Below, piece after piece: positions 18,308 to 27,621 of a DNA stretch of 64,000 nucleotides (position 1 is its first letter; each line of letters begins with the position of its first letter). The position numbers and the translations under genes are program-made. Source of the DNA: Bacteroidota bacterium. GTDB taxonomy: Bacteria > Bacteroidota > Bacteroidia > Chitinophagales > Chitinophagaceae. The notes beneath the pieces are model-generated. The model saw only the letters and a list, made by a program, of their open reading frames with translations. It was not told where the DNA came from and did no database searches. The stretch lies in contig JADJZY010000034.1 of assembly GCA_016715505.1 (NCBI GenBank), forward strand, positions 62,001 to 126,000. The letters run 5' to 3'.

Positions 18308-19303
18308 TTAAAGGTCTTCTAAATTAATTTTTGACAGGTCCATTCCGAAGCCCAATCCACGATCGATCAATACTTGTTCGATCTCAGAAAGAGATTTTTG
18401 ACCAAAGTTTCTGAATTTCATCAATTCATCTTGTTCGTATTGAACCAATTCACTCAAGCTGTTGATTTTTGCAGCTTTTAAGCAATTGAAGGCACGTACG
18501 GATAAATCGAGGTCTTCTAATGGCGTTTTTAACACCTGACGCAGTTTTAAGGTCTGCTCGTCCACAACATCATGTTTCTCAGATACGCCGGTATCGAAGG
18601 TAATGTTCTCATCCGTGATCAACATCAAATGCTGAATCAGGATACGTGATGCTTGTTTAACCGCATCTTCTGGATGAATTGTTCCATCTGTACTCACTTC
18701 CAAAATCAGTTTCTCGAAATCCGTACGTTGTTCTACACGGGTATTTTCGATCGTATATTTTACGTTTTTGATTGGAGTGAAGATACTATCTGTAGCGATC
18801 CAGCCAGCTGCTAATTCTCTGGATTTGTTTTCATCAGCAGGAATATAACCCCGGCCTTTTATCACACTCAATTCAACTTTGAGATTGGTTGAGGTATTCA
18901 TATTACAAATCACTAAATCCGGGTTGGTGATTTCGAAGCTATTCGTTGCTTCTCCAATCATGCCGGCGGTGAATTGTTCTTTTCCTTTAATTAAAACTTC
19001 AAATTTTTCGCTGGAGATTTCTGTATCCAGTTTTTTCTTGAAGCGTACTTGTTTAAGATTGAGGATGATTTCAGTAACATCTTCGGTAACGCCTTTGATG
19101 GTCGTGAACTCATGGTCAACTCCTTCGATGCGGATACCGCTGATGGCGTATCCTTCCAGTGAACTCAGCAAAACACGTCGGAGTGAGTTACCAACGGTGA
19201 CACCGAAACCTGGTTCAAGTGGTCGGAATTCAAATACACCTTCGAATTCGTTGGCTTTCTGGAGAACTATTTTGTCTGGTTTTTGGAAATTTAAAATTGC
19301 CAT
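18308..19303 (-). CDS. rpoA: DNA-directed RNA polymerase subunit alpha
   Basis: 331 residues from ATG 19303 (MAILNFQKPDKIVLQ), the family-typical start; an in-frame upstream ATG would add 24 residues overlapping rpsD and is rejected. The N-terminal dimerisation and assembly domain is at about 1-230 (LEPGFGVTVGNSLRRVLLSSLEG). The C-terminal domain that contacts activators and UP elements is at about 260-320 (LDLSVRAFNCLKAAKINSLSELVQY, FGQKSLSEIEQVL). Between rpsD and rplQ in the standard alpha-operon order. Confidence 0.97.
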   Translation of the reverse strand: MAILNFQKPDKIVLQKANEFEGVFEFRPLEPGFGVTVGNSLRRVLLSSLEGYAISGIRIEGVDHEFTTIKGVTEDVTEIILNLKQVRFKKKLDTEISSEKFEVLIKGKEQFTAGMIGEATNSFEITNPDLVICNMNTSTNLKVELSVIKGRGYIPADENKSRELAAGWIATDSIFTPIKNVKYTIENTRVEQRTDFEKLILEVSTDGTIHPEDAVKQASRILIQHLMLITDENITFDTGVSEKHDVVDEQTLKLRQVLKTPLEDLDLSVRAFNCLKAAKINSLSELVQYEQDELMKFRNFGQKSLSEIEQVLIDRGLGFGMDLSKINLEDL

Positions 19304-19352
19304 TAACTTATGTGGTTTAAAATTTGAAATAAAAAAGTCAGGACCGAACAGA

Positions 19353-19958
19353 TTATTTGGAATACAATTCCACAATCAATTGTTCTTTGATATTTTCAGG
19401 TACACTTTCGCGCTCAGGATGAGCCACATAAGTTCCTTTCATATCTTTTTCGTTCCAGTCAAGCCAATTGATTTTTGGATCTTTACCGCGGAATCGTGAA
19501 ACCAGAGCGGTATTGGCTGCACTTTTTTCTTTCACTCCTATCACATCACCTGGTTTCAGCAAAGCAGAAGGAATATTACAAACTTCACCGTTAACGGTAA
19601 TATGTTTGTGTGAAACCAACTGACGAGCAGCAGGACGTGATTCTGCTAAACCCATACGATAAACGGTGTTATCGAGGCGGGCTTCCAATAAACGAATCAG
19701 GTTTTCACCTGTTACGCCTTTTAATCGGGCAGCTTCTTCAAATGTATTTCGGAAACGACGCTCCAACACACCATAGGTGTATTTAGCTTTTTGTTTTTCA
19801 CGCAACTGAAGAGCGTATTCACCCAGTTGCTTTCTCTTACGAGCCTGCCCGTGTTGTCCGGGAGGGTTGCTGTTTTTGCTCAGATATTTTCCGTTACCGA
19901 GGATAGGCTCGCCGAAAATTCTGCAAATCTTTGTTTTTGGACCTGTATATCTTGCCAT
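19353..19958 (-). CDS. rpsD: 30S ribosomal protein S4
   Basis: 201 residues, normal length. The N-terminal part (MARYTGPKTKICRIFGEP) has a single Cys, so it is the zinc-free form. The S4 RNA-binding domain is at about 90-155 (RLDNTVYRMGLAESRPAARQLVSHKHITVNGE). S4 starts 30S assembly, and in well-studied bacteria it represses its own operon translationally. It lies between rpsK and rpoA. Confidence 0.97.
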   Translation of the reverse strand: MARYTGPKTKICRIFGEPILGNGKYLSKNSNPPGQHGQARKRKQLGEYALQLREKQKAKYTYGVLERRFRNTFEEAARLKGVTGENLIRLLEARLDNTVYRMGLAESRPAARQLVSHKHITVNGEVCNIPSALLKPGDVIGVKEKSAANTALVSRFRGKDPKINWLDWNEKDMKGTYVAHPERESVPENIKEQLIVELYSK

Positions 19959-20044
19959 AATAATTTATTGGATTTTAGTGAATAATACACCCTGACTCAT
20001 ATCAAAATCCTAAAGTTCGATTCAGGGTAAATATTTGAAGTATA

Positions 20045-20452
20045 TTATACTCTTCTTTTCTTTGGAGGGCGACATCCATTATGTGGAAGCGGTGTTACAT
20101 CAAAAATGGATGTCACTTCGATTCCTGAACCGGATACGGCACGAATGGCACTTTCACGTCCGGAACCTGGCCCTTTTACAAATACATCGGCTTTTTTCAT
20201 ACCCGCATCAAATGCTACTTTACCGGCATCCTGAGATGCTAATTGAGCTGCATACGGTGTATTCTTTTTACTTCCACGGAAGCCCATTTTACCGGCACTG
20301 CTCCATGAAATCACCTGACCTTTTTTATTGGTATAGACCACAATGATATTGTTGAAACTTGCGGTTACATGCACATCTCCGTGTGCATCCACCTTCACGA
20401 TTCTCTTTTTGGCGGCGGCTTTTGCGCTGGTTTGTTGATTTCCTTTTGCCAT
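20045..20452 (-). CDS. rpsK: 30S ribosomal protein S11
   Basis: 135 residues. Contains HVTASFNNIIVVYTNKKGQVISWSSAG, GKVAFDAGMKKADVFVKGPGSGRESAIRA and the C-terminal PHNGCRPPKKRRV that contacts 16S rRNA at the platform. Alpha-operon position between rpsM and rpsD. Confidence 0.97.
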   Translation of the reverse strand: MAKGNQQTSAKAAAKKRIVKVDAHGDVHVTASFNNIIVVYTNKKGQVISWSSAGKMGFRGSKKNTPYAAQLASQDAGKVAFDAGMKKADVFVKGPGSGRESAIRAVSGSGIEVTSIFDVTPLPHNGCRPPKKRRV

Positions 20453-20525
20453 TTTATATCAATTCTTTACTTTAATTATTTGTTTTAACTTTATGACTAT
20501 CAATAATTTGAGAGCCAAGAGTATT

Positions 20526-20906
20526 TTATTTCTTCGGTGCTTTTTTCTTACCCGCAACTGTTTTACGACGACCTTTACGAGTTCTAGAGTTCGTACGAGT
20601 ACGTTGTCCACGTAGTGGCAACCCTTTACGGTGACGTAAACCACGATAACAAACGATATCTAATAAACGCTTGATGCTGGTTTGAACTTCAGAACGCAAT
20701 TGACCTTCTACTTTATATTCAGAAGTAATGATATTACGAATTGTTGTTTGTTCGTCATCATTCCAATCCTTTACTTTTTTATCAAAATCGATGCTTGCTT
20801 TGCTCAAAATATTCTGAGCAGTTGAGCGACCAATACCATAGATATAAGTCAATCCGATTTCTCCTCTCTTGTTTTTTGGTAAGTCAATACCTGCTATACG
20901 AGCCAT
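20526..20906 (-). CDS. rpsM: 30S ribosomal protein S13
   Basis: 126 residues. Contains the start MARIAGIDLPKNKRGEIGLTYI, the helix-two-turn-helix centre and the basic tail RGLRHRKGLPLRGQRTRTN that reaches the tRNAs and the head bridge. It lies between rpmJ and rpsK. Confidence 0.97.
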   Translation of the reverse strand: MARIAGIDLPKNKRGEIGLTYIYGIGRSTAQNILSKASIDFDKKVKDWNDDEQTTIRNIITSEYKVEGQLRSEVQTSIKRLLDIVCYRGLRHRKGLPLRGQRTRTNSRTRKGRRKTVAGKKKAPKK

Positions 20907-20938
20907 ATTACGTTTGAATAAGTTTTTTATGTAATGAA

Positions 20939-21055
20939 TTAACCCTGACGTTGTTTGAATCGGGGATTCTTTTTGTTAATAATTCTAAGTACTCCTTTTC
21001 GGCGTACGATTTTGCAGTCTGCACTGCGTTTTTTGATAGATGCTCTTACTTTCAT
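20939..21055 (-). CDS. rpmJ: 50S ribosomal protein L36, zinc-free form
   Basis: 38 residues, reading MKVRASIKKRSADCKIVR then KNPRFKQRQG. Only one of the usual zinc-binding cysteines is present, so this is the C-minus, zinc-independent form. It starts six bases after the infA stop (21062) and is followed by rpsM. Too short for most gene-calling cut-offs but unmistakable in sequence and position. Confidence 0.95.
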   Translation of the reverse strand: MKVRASIKKRSADCKIVRRKGVLRIINKKNPRFKQRQG

Positions 21056-21061
21056 CTCGGT

Positions 21062-21280
21062 TTATTTATATCTTAAAATAATACGTCCTCTTGTCAGGTC
21101 ATACGGGCTCATTTCAATCCCTACCTTGTCACCGGGAAGAATACGAATATAGTGCATACGCATTTTTCCGGATATGGTAGCTATCACCTCGTGACCGTTT
21201 TCCAATCTTACCCTGAACATCGCATTGCTCAAGGCTTCAATGATGACACCATCCTGTTTGATCAGAGGTTGTTTACCCAT
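21062..21280 (-). CDS. infA: Translation initiation factor IF-1
   Basis: 72 residues, one S1-like OB fold: KQPLIKQDGVIIEALSNAMFRVRLENGHEV, then ISGKMRMHYIRILPGDKVGIEMSPYDLTRGRI. IF-1 blocks the ribosomal A site during initiation. It heads the operon here; the usual upstream neighbours (secY, map) are absent, and a -7 box lies 17 bases before its ATG. Confidence 0.97.
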   Translation of the reverse strand: MGKQPLIKQDGVIIEALSNAMFRVRLENGHEVIATISGKMRMHYIRILPGDKVGIEMSPYDLTRGRIILRYK

Positions 21281-21297
21281 ATTTGCTTAAAGAGGTG

Positions 21298-21305
21298 CAA
21301 AGGTA
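21298..21305 (-). promoter_or_regulatory. -7 box of the infA-rplQ operon
   Basis: CAAAGGTA on the plus strand reads TACCTTTG on the minus strand, a perfect TAnnTTTG. It ends 17 bases before the infA ATG. No clear -33 element at the expected distance. Confidence 0.55.
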
Positions 21306-21592
21306 GGGATATTTTTTCAATTATAAAATCATTTTTTCAGTATTTCCTTGATTTTTCAGGGTCTTTTTCGTTAAGGAGTTTTTAATACGGAAGATATCAG
21401 AGCCTATCACTTCACTACCAGGGTTTAAATTCAGAATAGCCGTTAATTTCTCCTCCTTTTATTCGAATAACGCTCACTTTCTGCCATTTTCTGAGAATAG
21501 AATGTTTTTCAATCTAAATTTTGCAGTTGCACACAGACAACTACAAAATATGGGTTCAAGGACCTGCCATTTTCAGTGACCGATATGCAACA

Positions 21593-21619
21593 AAAAAGAG
21601 CACCTAAGATGCTCTTTTT
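21593..21619 (-). terminator. Intrinsic terminator after the TPR gene
   Basis: AAAAAGAGCA (21593-21602), a 7-base loop, TGCTCTTTTT (21610-21619). Read on the minus strand it has a GC stem and a T tail. Confidence 0.8.
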
Positions 21620-21639
21620 ATCACATATGATCGATTCAA

Positions 21640-22971
21640 TTATTTTGTATTCAATAATTTTTGCAATGCAGAGGCTTTTTCAGTTTGATTGGTCAGATTA
21701 TAAGACTGCACCAGACCCGAAACAGACTGCTTGTATACTTCCTTATTTGAATCACTAACACCTTCCGCATCTATGAGGGTTTTTGACTTTTCTAAAAACG
21801 GAATAGCTTTGTTAATTAAATTATCGCGCTCAGGTTTCATCGCATTGTATTTTTTATCATCTGCTTTGTTCATTTCATCGGTCATTTCTTTGGCCTTATT
21901 GTAATACAGCAGTCCTAAATAATATTGAGGATAATAATTATTGCCATTCAATTCAAGGGCTTTATTGTAATTGGCTATCGCATCTTTCTCCAAGTCGGCG
22001 CTATTCGCAGGTTTAGTCAGGAATTTACCACTCTTATCTGTAGGATTCGCCATATTATACAATAACTGTCCGAGGTTAATATATAGATACTCATTTTTCG
22101 GATCAGCGGCAATACCTTCTTTTAACTTCTTAATCGACTCCTCAGCTTTTCCGGACTTCAAATAGTAATTAATCTCAGAATTGAGAATTCGTTTGTCGTT
22201 CGGGAATTTGGCTTTTGCTGCGCCCAATACCTCCAACAATTTCGTTTCATTGCCTTTGCCTTCATATATTTCTGCAGCCATCATATAAACATCCGCTTTT
22301 TGCGTAATAGGGTTGGCTAAACAGCTTTCGATAATCGGCAAGGCCTCATCCAATTGATTCATTTGATAGGCACAATTACCCTGATACATTTTAGCAATGG
22401 CGAATAAGGTATCCATAATTTTCTGATCTTTAAAAACCTTTCCATTGTCCAATGAAGCAATTTGATTCATCGCTAAAAAACTATTTTTAGCTTCCGCAAA
22501 TTTGCTTTCATTCATTTTTGATGCCCCGTTATTAAATTGACCATAAGCCATACTTTGTAATAAGAAAAAATATTCTTCCTTATCATATTTAGGATTAAAC
22601 TCCATGGCTTTGCGATAGGCTTCCAGGGCCAGATCGATTGCATCGGGATGCTGTGCTGCAAATTTATTCGCACCTTCCAGTATGACCGGAATACCCGCTT
22701 CATCGCCCATGGCAGTCGTTGATTTAAATTGAATAAAAGGCATTTGATCCGAAGCGGGTGTTCCGATGGCCTGGTAAATAACACCTTTCAGAAACCATGC
22801 TTTGGCATTGCTCTTTGTTGATTCGCTTTTTGTAGCCTCATCAATCATCTTTTTGGCATTCTCAAAGTCGTTGTCTTTTAAGTAGCTGATAGCGCTTTGG
22901 ATATTTGCTTTTTGCGCTTGTGCCTGGAATAAGCCACAGAATATGGCAGTGACCAAAATGATCTTTTTCAT
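21640..22971 (-). CDS. Exported tetratricopeptide-repeat protein downstream of gyrA
   Basis: 443 residues. Signal peptide MKKIILVTAIFCGLFQAQAQ, then helical TPR-like repeats throughout (e.g. AISYLKDNDFENAKKMIDEA, ALEAYRKAMEFNPKYDKEEY, KLKEGIAADPKNEYLYINLGQLLY, AIANYNKALELNGNNYYPQYYLGLLYYNKAKEM). No catalytic motif; probably a periplasmic or outer-membrane-associated protein-binding scaffold. Forty-nine bases after the gyrA stop and followed by a terminator, so it is cotranscribed with gyrA, an arrangement I recall from other Bacteroidota. Confidence 0.85.
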   Translation of the reverse strand: MKKIILVTAIFCGLFQAQAQKANIQSAISYLKDNDFENAKKMIDEATKSESTKSNAKAWFLKGVIYQAIGTPASDQMPFIQFKSTTAMGDEAGIPVILEGANKFAAQHPDAIDLALEAYRKAMEFNPKYDKEEYFFLLQSMAYGQFNNGASKMNESKFAEAKNSFLAMNQIASLDNGKVFKDQKIMDTLFAIAKMYQGNCAYQMNQLDEALPIIESCLANPITQKADVYMMAAEIYEGKGNETKLLEVLGAAKAKFPNDKRILNSEINYYLKSGKAEESIKKLKEGIAADPKNEYLYINLGQLLYNMANPTDKSGKFLTKPANSADLEKDAIANYNKALELNGNNYYPQYYLGLLYYNKAKEMTDEMNKADDKKYNAMKPERDNLINKAIPFLEKSKTLIDAEGVSDSNKEVYKQSVSGLVQSYNLTNQTEKASALQKLLNTK

Positions 22972-23020
22972 ATATGCTTGTTTATTGTTTGACAGTTTAA
23001 AAGTCTCTTTAAAATTAAAA

Positions 23021-25701
23021 CTATTCCTTATCGTCTGTTTCGTTTGTTATTGAATCATTATTGGTTTCATCCGATTCCGCTGAATTTGAAGGATTGCTTT
23101 CAGGGTTCGGGCTATTATCCTCTTGAACATTTCCTGATTCTTCTGAAATGGTCGCTGATTCATCGACTATTTCAGACACCTCTTCTTCGTCTTGTTCATC
23201 GATTCTGGCGATAGCCGCAATTTGATCCCCTTCGTCTAAATTAATCAATTTTACCCCTTGAGTAGCACGACCTGCTTCACGTATCGACTTCACATGGGTT
23301 CTGATTGTAACTCCCGAAACACAGGTGATGAAGAGATCATCGCTTTCATTTACTGCAAGGAATCCAACCAATTTACCGGTTTTCTCAGTAACATTTAAGG
23401 TCTTCACCCCTTTACCTCCACGATTGGTGATTCGATAAACTTCTTCCCATTCGCCGGTTTCTTCATTTTGTTCATCCAAGCGGGTGCGTTTTCCAATTCC
23501 ATTTTCACTGACCACCAATATGGTTTTAGTTTTATCTTCTTTATTGACACAAAGCATACCTACGACTTCATCTTCCTGGTCATCCACCTCAATACCATAA
23601 ACACCTATTGCACCTCTTCCGGTTGGTCTAACTTTTTCTTCCGGAAAACGAATGGCTCTACCCGATTTCACAGCCATCATAATATAACTATTTCCATCGG
23701 TGAGAGAAGCTTCCAAAAGAGTATCGCCCTCAGAAATGGTAATGGCATTTACGCCGGTTTGTCTAGGACGTGAAAAGTCTTTTAATTTCGTTTTCTTGAT
23801 AACACCTTTCTTGGTACACAAAACAATATTGTGTTTTTCGACATATTCCTCATTCGACAAATCGGCCACATTAATAATGGTTTTGACTTTTTCATCCTGC
23901 GGCAGTTGTAATAGATTCTGAATAGCACGTCCTTTACCACTCTTTCTCCTTCAGGAATCTCATACACTTTTAACCAGTAACAACGACCTTTATCGGTAAA
24001 AATCAAGAGCGTTGCATGGGTAGAGGCAATAAACAATTGATCGATATAATCTTCTTCCCTGGTTTTGCCGCCCATAGCTCCCCGACCACCTCTTTTTTGG
24101 GTGCGATATTCGGTGGCAGAAGTACGTTTAATATAACCTAAATGAGAAACAGTAATAACGACATCCTCTTCTTCGATTAAATCCTCGATACTGATTTCAT
24201 TGGCCAAATATTCGATGTCGGTTTTACGTTCGTCTCCAAATTTCTTTTTAACTTCCAACATCTCTTCCTTGATGAGATCAAAACGCATTTGTTCATTACT
24301 CAGCAATTCTTTCAAATGAGCAATGGTTTTCATTACTTCATTATATTCTTCCTGAATTTTTTCTCTTTCCAGCCCGGTCAAACGTTGTAAACGCATTTCA
24401 AGAATTGCCTTCGCCTGAATTTCACTCAGTGCAAATGACTGTATCAAACCTTCCTTGGCATCATCCGGCGTTCTTGACCCTCGAATCAGTTTAATCACTT
24501 CATCTAGGTGATCCAGTGCAATTAAATATCCTTCGAGGATATGGGCTCGTTCTTCGGCTTTGCGCAACTCATACATGGCCCGTCGAACAACTACTTCATG
24601 TCGAAATTTTACAAACTCAACAATCAAGTCTTTCATGTTCAATAATCGCGGACGGCCATTAACCAAGGCAACATTATTGACGCCGTAAGAGGTTTGTAAT
24701 TCTGTATATTTATACAACTGATTGATGATCACATTTGCAATCGCATCTTTTTTCAAATCAACGACCAAACGCATGCCATCCCGATCACTTTCATCACGCA
24801 CATCACTGATGCCGTCAATGATTTTATCACCCATTAATTGAGCACCTCTTTGATGGAGGACCGCTTTATTTACCTGATAAGGCAATTCATGAATGATAAT
24901 ACTTTCCTTGTTGTTTTTGCCCGTTTCCACCATCACTTTACCACGGACCACTACCCTACCACGACCCGTTTCAAAGGCCTGACGCACGCCTTCCATGCCA
25001 TAGATGATTCCTCCAGTTGGAAAATCGGGCGCTTTAATGTATTTCATAATGCCTTCGATACCAATTTCCCGATCATCGATATAGGCACATATGGCATCTA
25101 CTGTTTCACTTAAATTATGAGGCACCATATTGGTGGCCATACCAACCGCGATACCCGACGCACCATTCACAATCAACTGTGGAATTTTGGTGGGCATCAC
25201 TGTGGGCTCCTGCAAGGTATCATCAAAGTTATTTTGAAAGTCAACCGTCTCTTTGTCAAGATCTTCCAAAATGGCCTCTGCGATACGTTGTAATCGAACC
25301 TCCGTATAACGCATGGCTGCCGGACTATCTCCATCCACTGAACCGAAATTCCCCTGCCCGTCAATGAGCATATACCTCAAACTCCAGGGCTGAGCCATAC
25401 GAACCATGGTATCATACACACTGCTATCACCATGCGGGTGATATTTACCCAAAACCTCCCCAACGATACGGGCAGATTTTTTGTACGGCTTGTTAAAGGT
25501 ATTTCCCAATTCATTCATCCCAAACAACACCCTTCGATGCACGGGTTTTAACCCATCCCTGACATCCGGCAAAGCCCTTCCTACAATCACCGACATCGAA
25601 TAGTCGATATAGCAGGATTTCATTTGCTCTTCAATATTTACTTGAATGATTTTATCTCTCGATTCGCCATTTGGCTGATTTTCTAATGCTTCGTTTTCCA
25701 T
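23021..25701 (-). CDS. gyrA: DNA gyrase subunit A (frame disrupted by one base)
   Basis: About 893 residues after restoring one C (plus strand) in the CC at 23931-23932. Without it the frame leaves the protein after PEGERVVK. The breakage-reunion domain holds the catalytic Tyr132 in AAMRYTEVRLQRI. The quinolone-determining segment HPHGDSSVYDTMV keeps Ser and Asp at the positions equal to E. coli 83 and 87, so no common resistance change. The GyrA box QKRGGRGAMGG (needed for negative supercoiling) separates it from ParC, and the C-terminal pinwheel follows. The last ~55 residues are a Glu/Asp/Ser/Asn-rich tail. Because gyrA is essential, the break is almost certainly a consensus error. Confidence 0.95.
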
Positions 25702-25717
25702 GAAAAAAGATGAATGG

Positions 25718-25725
25718 CGAAGGTA
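25718..25725 (-). promoter_or_regulatory. Probable -7 box of gyrA
   Basis: CGAAGGTA on the plus strand reads TACCTTCG, one mismatch from TAnnTTTG, 16 bases before the gyrA start. Confidence 0.35.
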
Positions 25726-25940
25726 CGATTTTAAGCCTGTTTCCGAAAGCTAAAAAGGCATTAATCGTGTAATTGTGGAAAACTATCTGTGTAAGCTCAA
25801 ATCCTTGCTGTGAGCGAATTATAAGGCATTTTCCATCCGACATTTTAACCCTGAAATGTTTAATTTTTATCGAAATTCTAAATACCCCTTTTTTCAAATT
25901 TAAAATCGCATTCAGAACACTTGATGTAATTTGCAACCCA

Positions 25941-26357
25941 ATGAGAATTCAAGGAGAAACCAAGATTAGAGTCCGCTATGGGGAAACAGACCAAATGGGT
26001 TTTTTATATTATGGATATTACGCACTTTATTACGAGGTTGCCCGGGCCGAATTAATTCGTGAACTCGGTTATCCTTACAGCGACATGGAAAAGGACGGAA
26101 CTGTGATGCCAGTGGTTAAAGTGCAGGCCAAGTACCTTCGACCCGCCCGATATGATGATTTAATTCGTATCCATACAGAAATGGAAGTCCATCCAAAACA
26201 TCCCTTTGTGGTTTTCTATCACAAATTTTATAACGCTGCAGATGATCTGATTCACAAAGCAGAAGTCACCCTCACTTTTTTTGACCCCATTTCTCAAAAA
26301 CGAGTCTCCATGCCATTGCGTTTAATGGAAATTATCGCCCAACAAAACAACCCATGA
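25941..26357 (+). CDS. Acyl-CoA thioesterase, YbgC/FadM (4HBT hotdog) family
   Basis: 138 residues from ATG 25941, where hotdog similarity begins (IRVRYGETDQMGFLYYGYYALYYEVARAELIRELG). The YxETDxMGxxYYxxY pattern carries the catalytic Asp of the 4-hydroxybenzoyl-CoA/YbgC type. It hydrolyses acyl-CoA thioesters; the substrate cannot be told. A reading frame extends upstream to 25773 but is poor in family resemblance. The last bases overlap cinA by four (ATGA), so the two are translationally coupled. A near -7 box (TAATTTG, one base short) ends seven bases before the ATG. Confidence 0.88.
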   Translation: MRIQGETKIRVRYGETDQMGFLYYGYYALYYEVARAELIRELGYPYSDMEKDGTVMPVVKVQAKYLRPARYDDLIRIHTEMEVHPKHPFVVFYHKFYNAADDLIHKAEVTLTFFDPISQKRVSMPLRLMEIIAQQNNP

Positions 26358-27577
26358 AAAAACTCAATAAATGTGCCATCCTGACGATCGGTGATGAATT
26401 GTTGATCGGACAAACCATTGACACGAACTCAGCCTGGATTGCTCAACAATTAAATCCTCTTGGACTTGAAATGATTCAGCGAATTGCCGTGGGTGATTCT
26501 AAGTCTGCCATCCGGGATGGACTCAATTATATCCGTCAATCGGCCGACCTCATATTTATTACCGGAGGATTAGGCCCCACGAGTGATGATATTACCAAAC
26601 CTTTTTTATGCGAATATTTTGGCGGAAAACTCGTTTGCAATGAGGCTGTATTGGAACACGTCCGGCATTATTTCGAAAGCAGAAAAAGAGTCATTCTGGA
26701 AAGTAACCTTCGACAAGCATGGGTTCCGGATTGTTGTGAAGTACTATTTAATCAAGTAGGAACGGCACCTGGTATGTGGTTCGAAAACAATGGCCAGATA
26801 TTTATTTCCCTACCGGGTGTGCCTTTTGAAATGCAACATATTGTTGGAGAAATTGTTTTGCCGAAATTAAAACCTCTATGCGGACTTCAAAACATTCAAC
26901 ACCGGACCATCATTACTTGTGGTGAAGGGGAAAGTTTCATTGCCGAACGTTTAAAAACATTTGAAAAAGAATTACCCCGTCATATCAAATTAGCTTATTT
27001 ACCTCAATTAAATTTGGTGAAGCTGCGTTTGAGTTCTTCCAATGACCATGAGGAAATTGATCGCTATTTTCAAAAACTACAGCAAATCCTTGCACACATT
27101 CTCGTTGCCACTGAAGATATAGAATTAGAAAGGCTACTTTCCCGAATTCTTACCGAACGAAACCAAACCCTCAGCATTGCCGAAAGCTGCACGGGAGGAC
27201 ATTTGGCCGCAAAACTCACATCCCTCAAAGGAGCATCTTCTATTTTTAAAGGTGGTATGGTTCCATATAGCATCGAAAGTAAAATAAACGTATTGGGCGT
27301 GCCTGAAGTGTTGATTGAGCAACATTCTGTAGTGAGTCAGGAAGTTGTTGAATCCATGGCTTTCAGATGCCGATCCTTGTATAAAACCGATTATGCTATT
27401 GCAATCAGTGGCTATCTCGAAAAAGGAGATCATGATAATGAAGTTTGGATTGGTCTTTCTTCTTCCACTATGCTGGAATCCTTTAAAATCCATGTTCGTT
27501 TCGATCGGGCAAGAAACACGATCGTCACTTTAACGGTGGCCATGGATGCCTTGCGTAAGTTTATTATCAAGCATTAA
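26354..27577 (+). CDS. cinA: CinA-family competence/damage-inducible protein
   Basis: 407 residues. The N-terminal MoaB/MogA-like domain (about 1-170; TIGDELLIGQTIDTNSAWIAQQL, FITGGLGPTSDDITKP) is the COG1058 ADP-ribose-pyrophosphatase-type part. The C-terminal CinA/YgaD domain at about 250-405 (LSIAESCTGGHLAAKLTSLKG) is the nicotinamide-mononucleotide deamidase type. The usual TGIAGPGGG loop is replaced by ISGYLEKGDHDNEVWIG, so deamidase activity is uncertain. It overlaps the thioesterase gene by four bases and ends at a terminator shared with the convergent protease gene. Confidence 0.9.
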   Translation: MKKLNKCAILTIGDELLIGQTIDTNSAWIAQQLNPLGLEMIQRIAVGDSKSAIRDGLNYIRQSADLIFITGGLGPTSDDITKPFLCEYFGGKLVCNEAVLEHVRHYFESRKRVILESNLRQAWVPDCCEVLFNQVGTAPGMWFENNGQIFISLPGVPFEMQHIVGEIVLPKLKPLCGLQNIQHRTIITCGEGESFIAERLKTFEKELPRHIKLAYLPQLNLVKLRLSSSNDHEEIDRYFQKLQQILAHILVATEDIELERLLSRILTERNQTLSIAESCTGGHLAAKLTSLKGASSIFKGGMVPYSIESKINVLGVPEVLIEQHSVVSQEVVESMAFRCRSLYKTDYAIAISGYLEKGDHDNEVWIGLSSSTMLESFKIHVRFDRARNTIVTLTVAMDALRKFIIKH

Positions 27578-27602
27578 AAAAGGGAGCAAATAGCTCCCTT
27601 TT
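27578..27602. terminator. Bidirectional intrinsic terminator between cinA and a T9SS protease
   Basis: GGGAGC (27582-27587) pairs with GCTCCC (27593-27598), flanked by an A run on the left and a T run on the right, so it works on both strands. Confidence 0.8.
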
Positions 27603-27621
27603 CCGTTTTATAAAAGTCTAC

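Larger units (their letters stand above)
21281..21639. other. Intergenic region upstream of infA
   Basis: 359 bases with the infA promoter at one end (box 21298-21305) and the TPR-gene terminator at the other (21593-21619). Between them I see no gene, repeat or further signal. Confidence 0.6.

Noticed and set aside
19304..19375. 24-residue N-terminal extension of RNA polymerase alpha
   Set aside because: It overlaps the end of rpsD and does not resemble alpha; the conserved start MAILNFQKPDK is at 19303.
23880..23945. Programmed frameshift in gyrA
   Set aside because: There is no slippery heptamer followed by a stimulatory structure, and many unrelated genes in the window show the same kind of one-base break.
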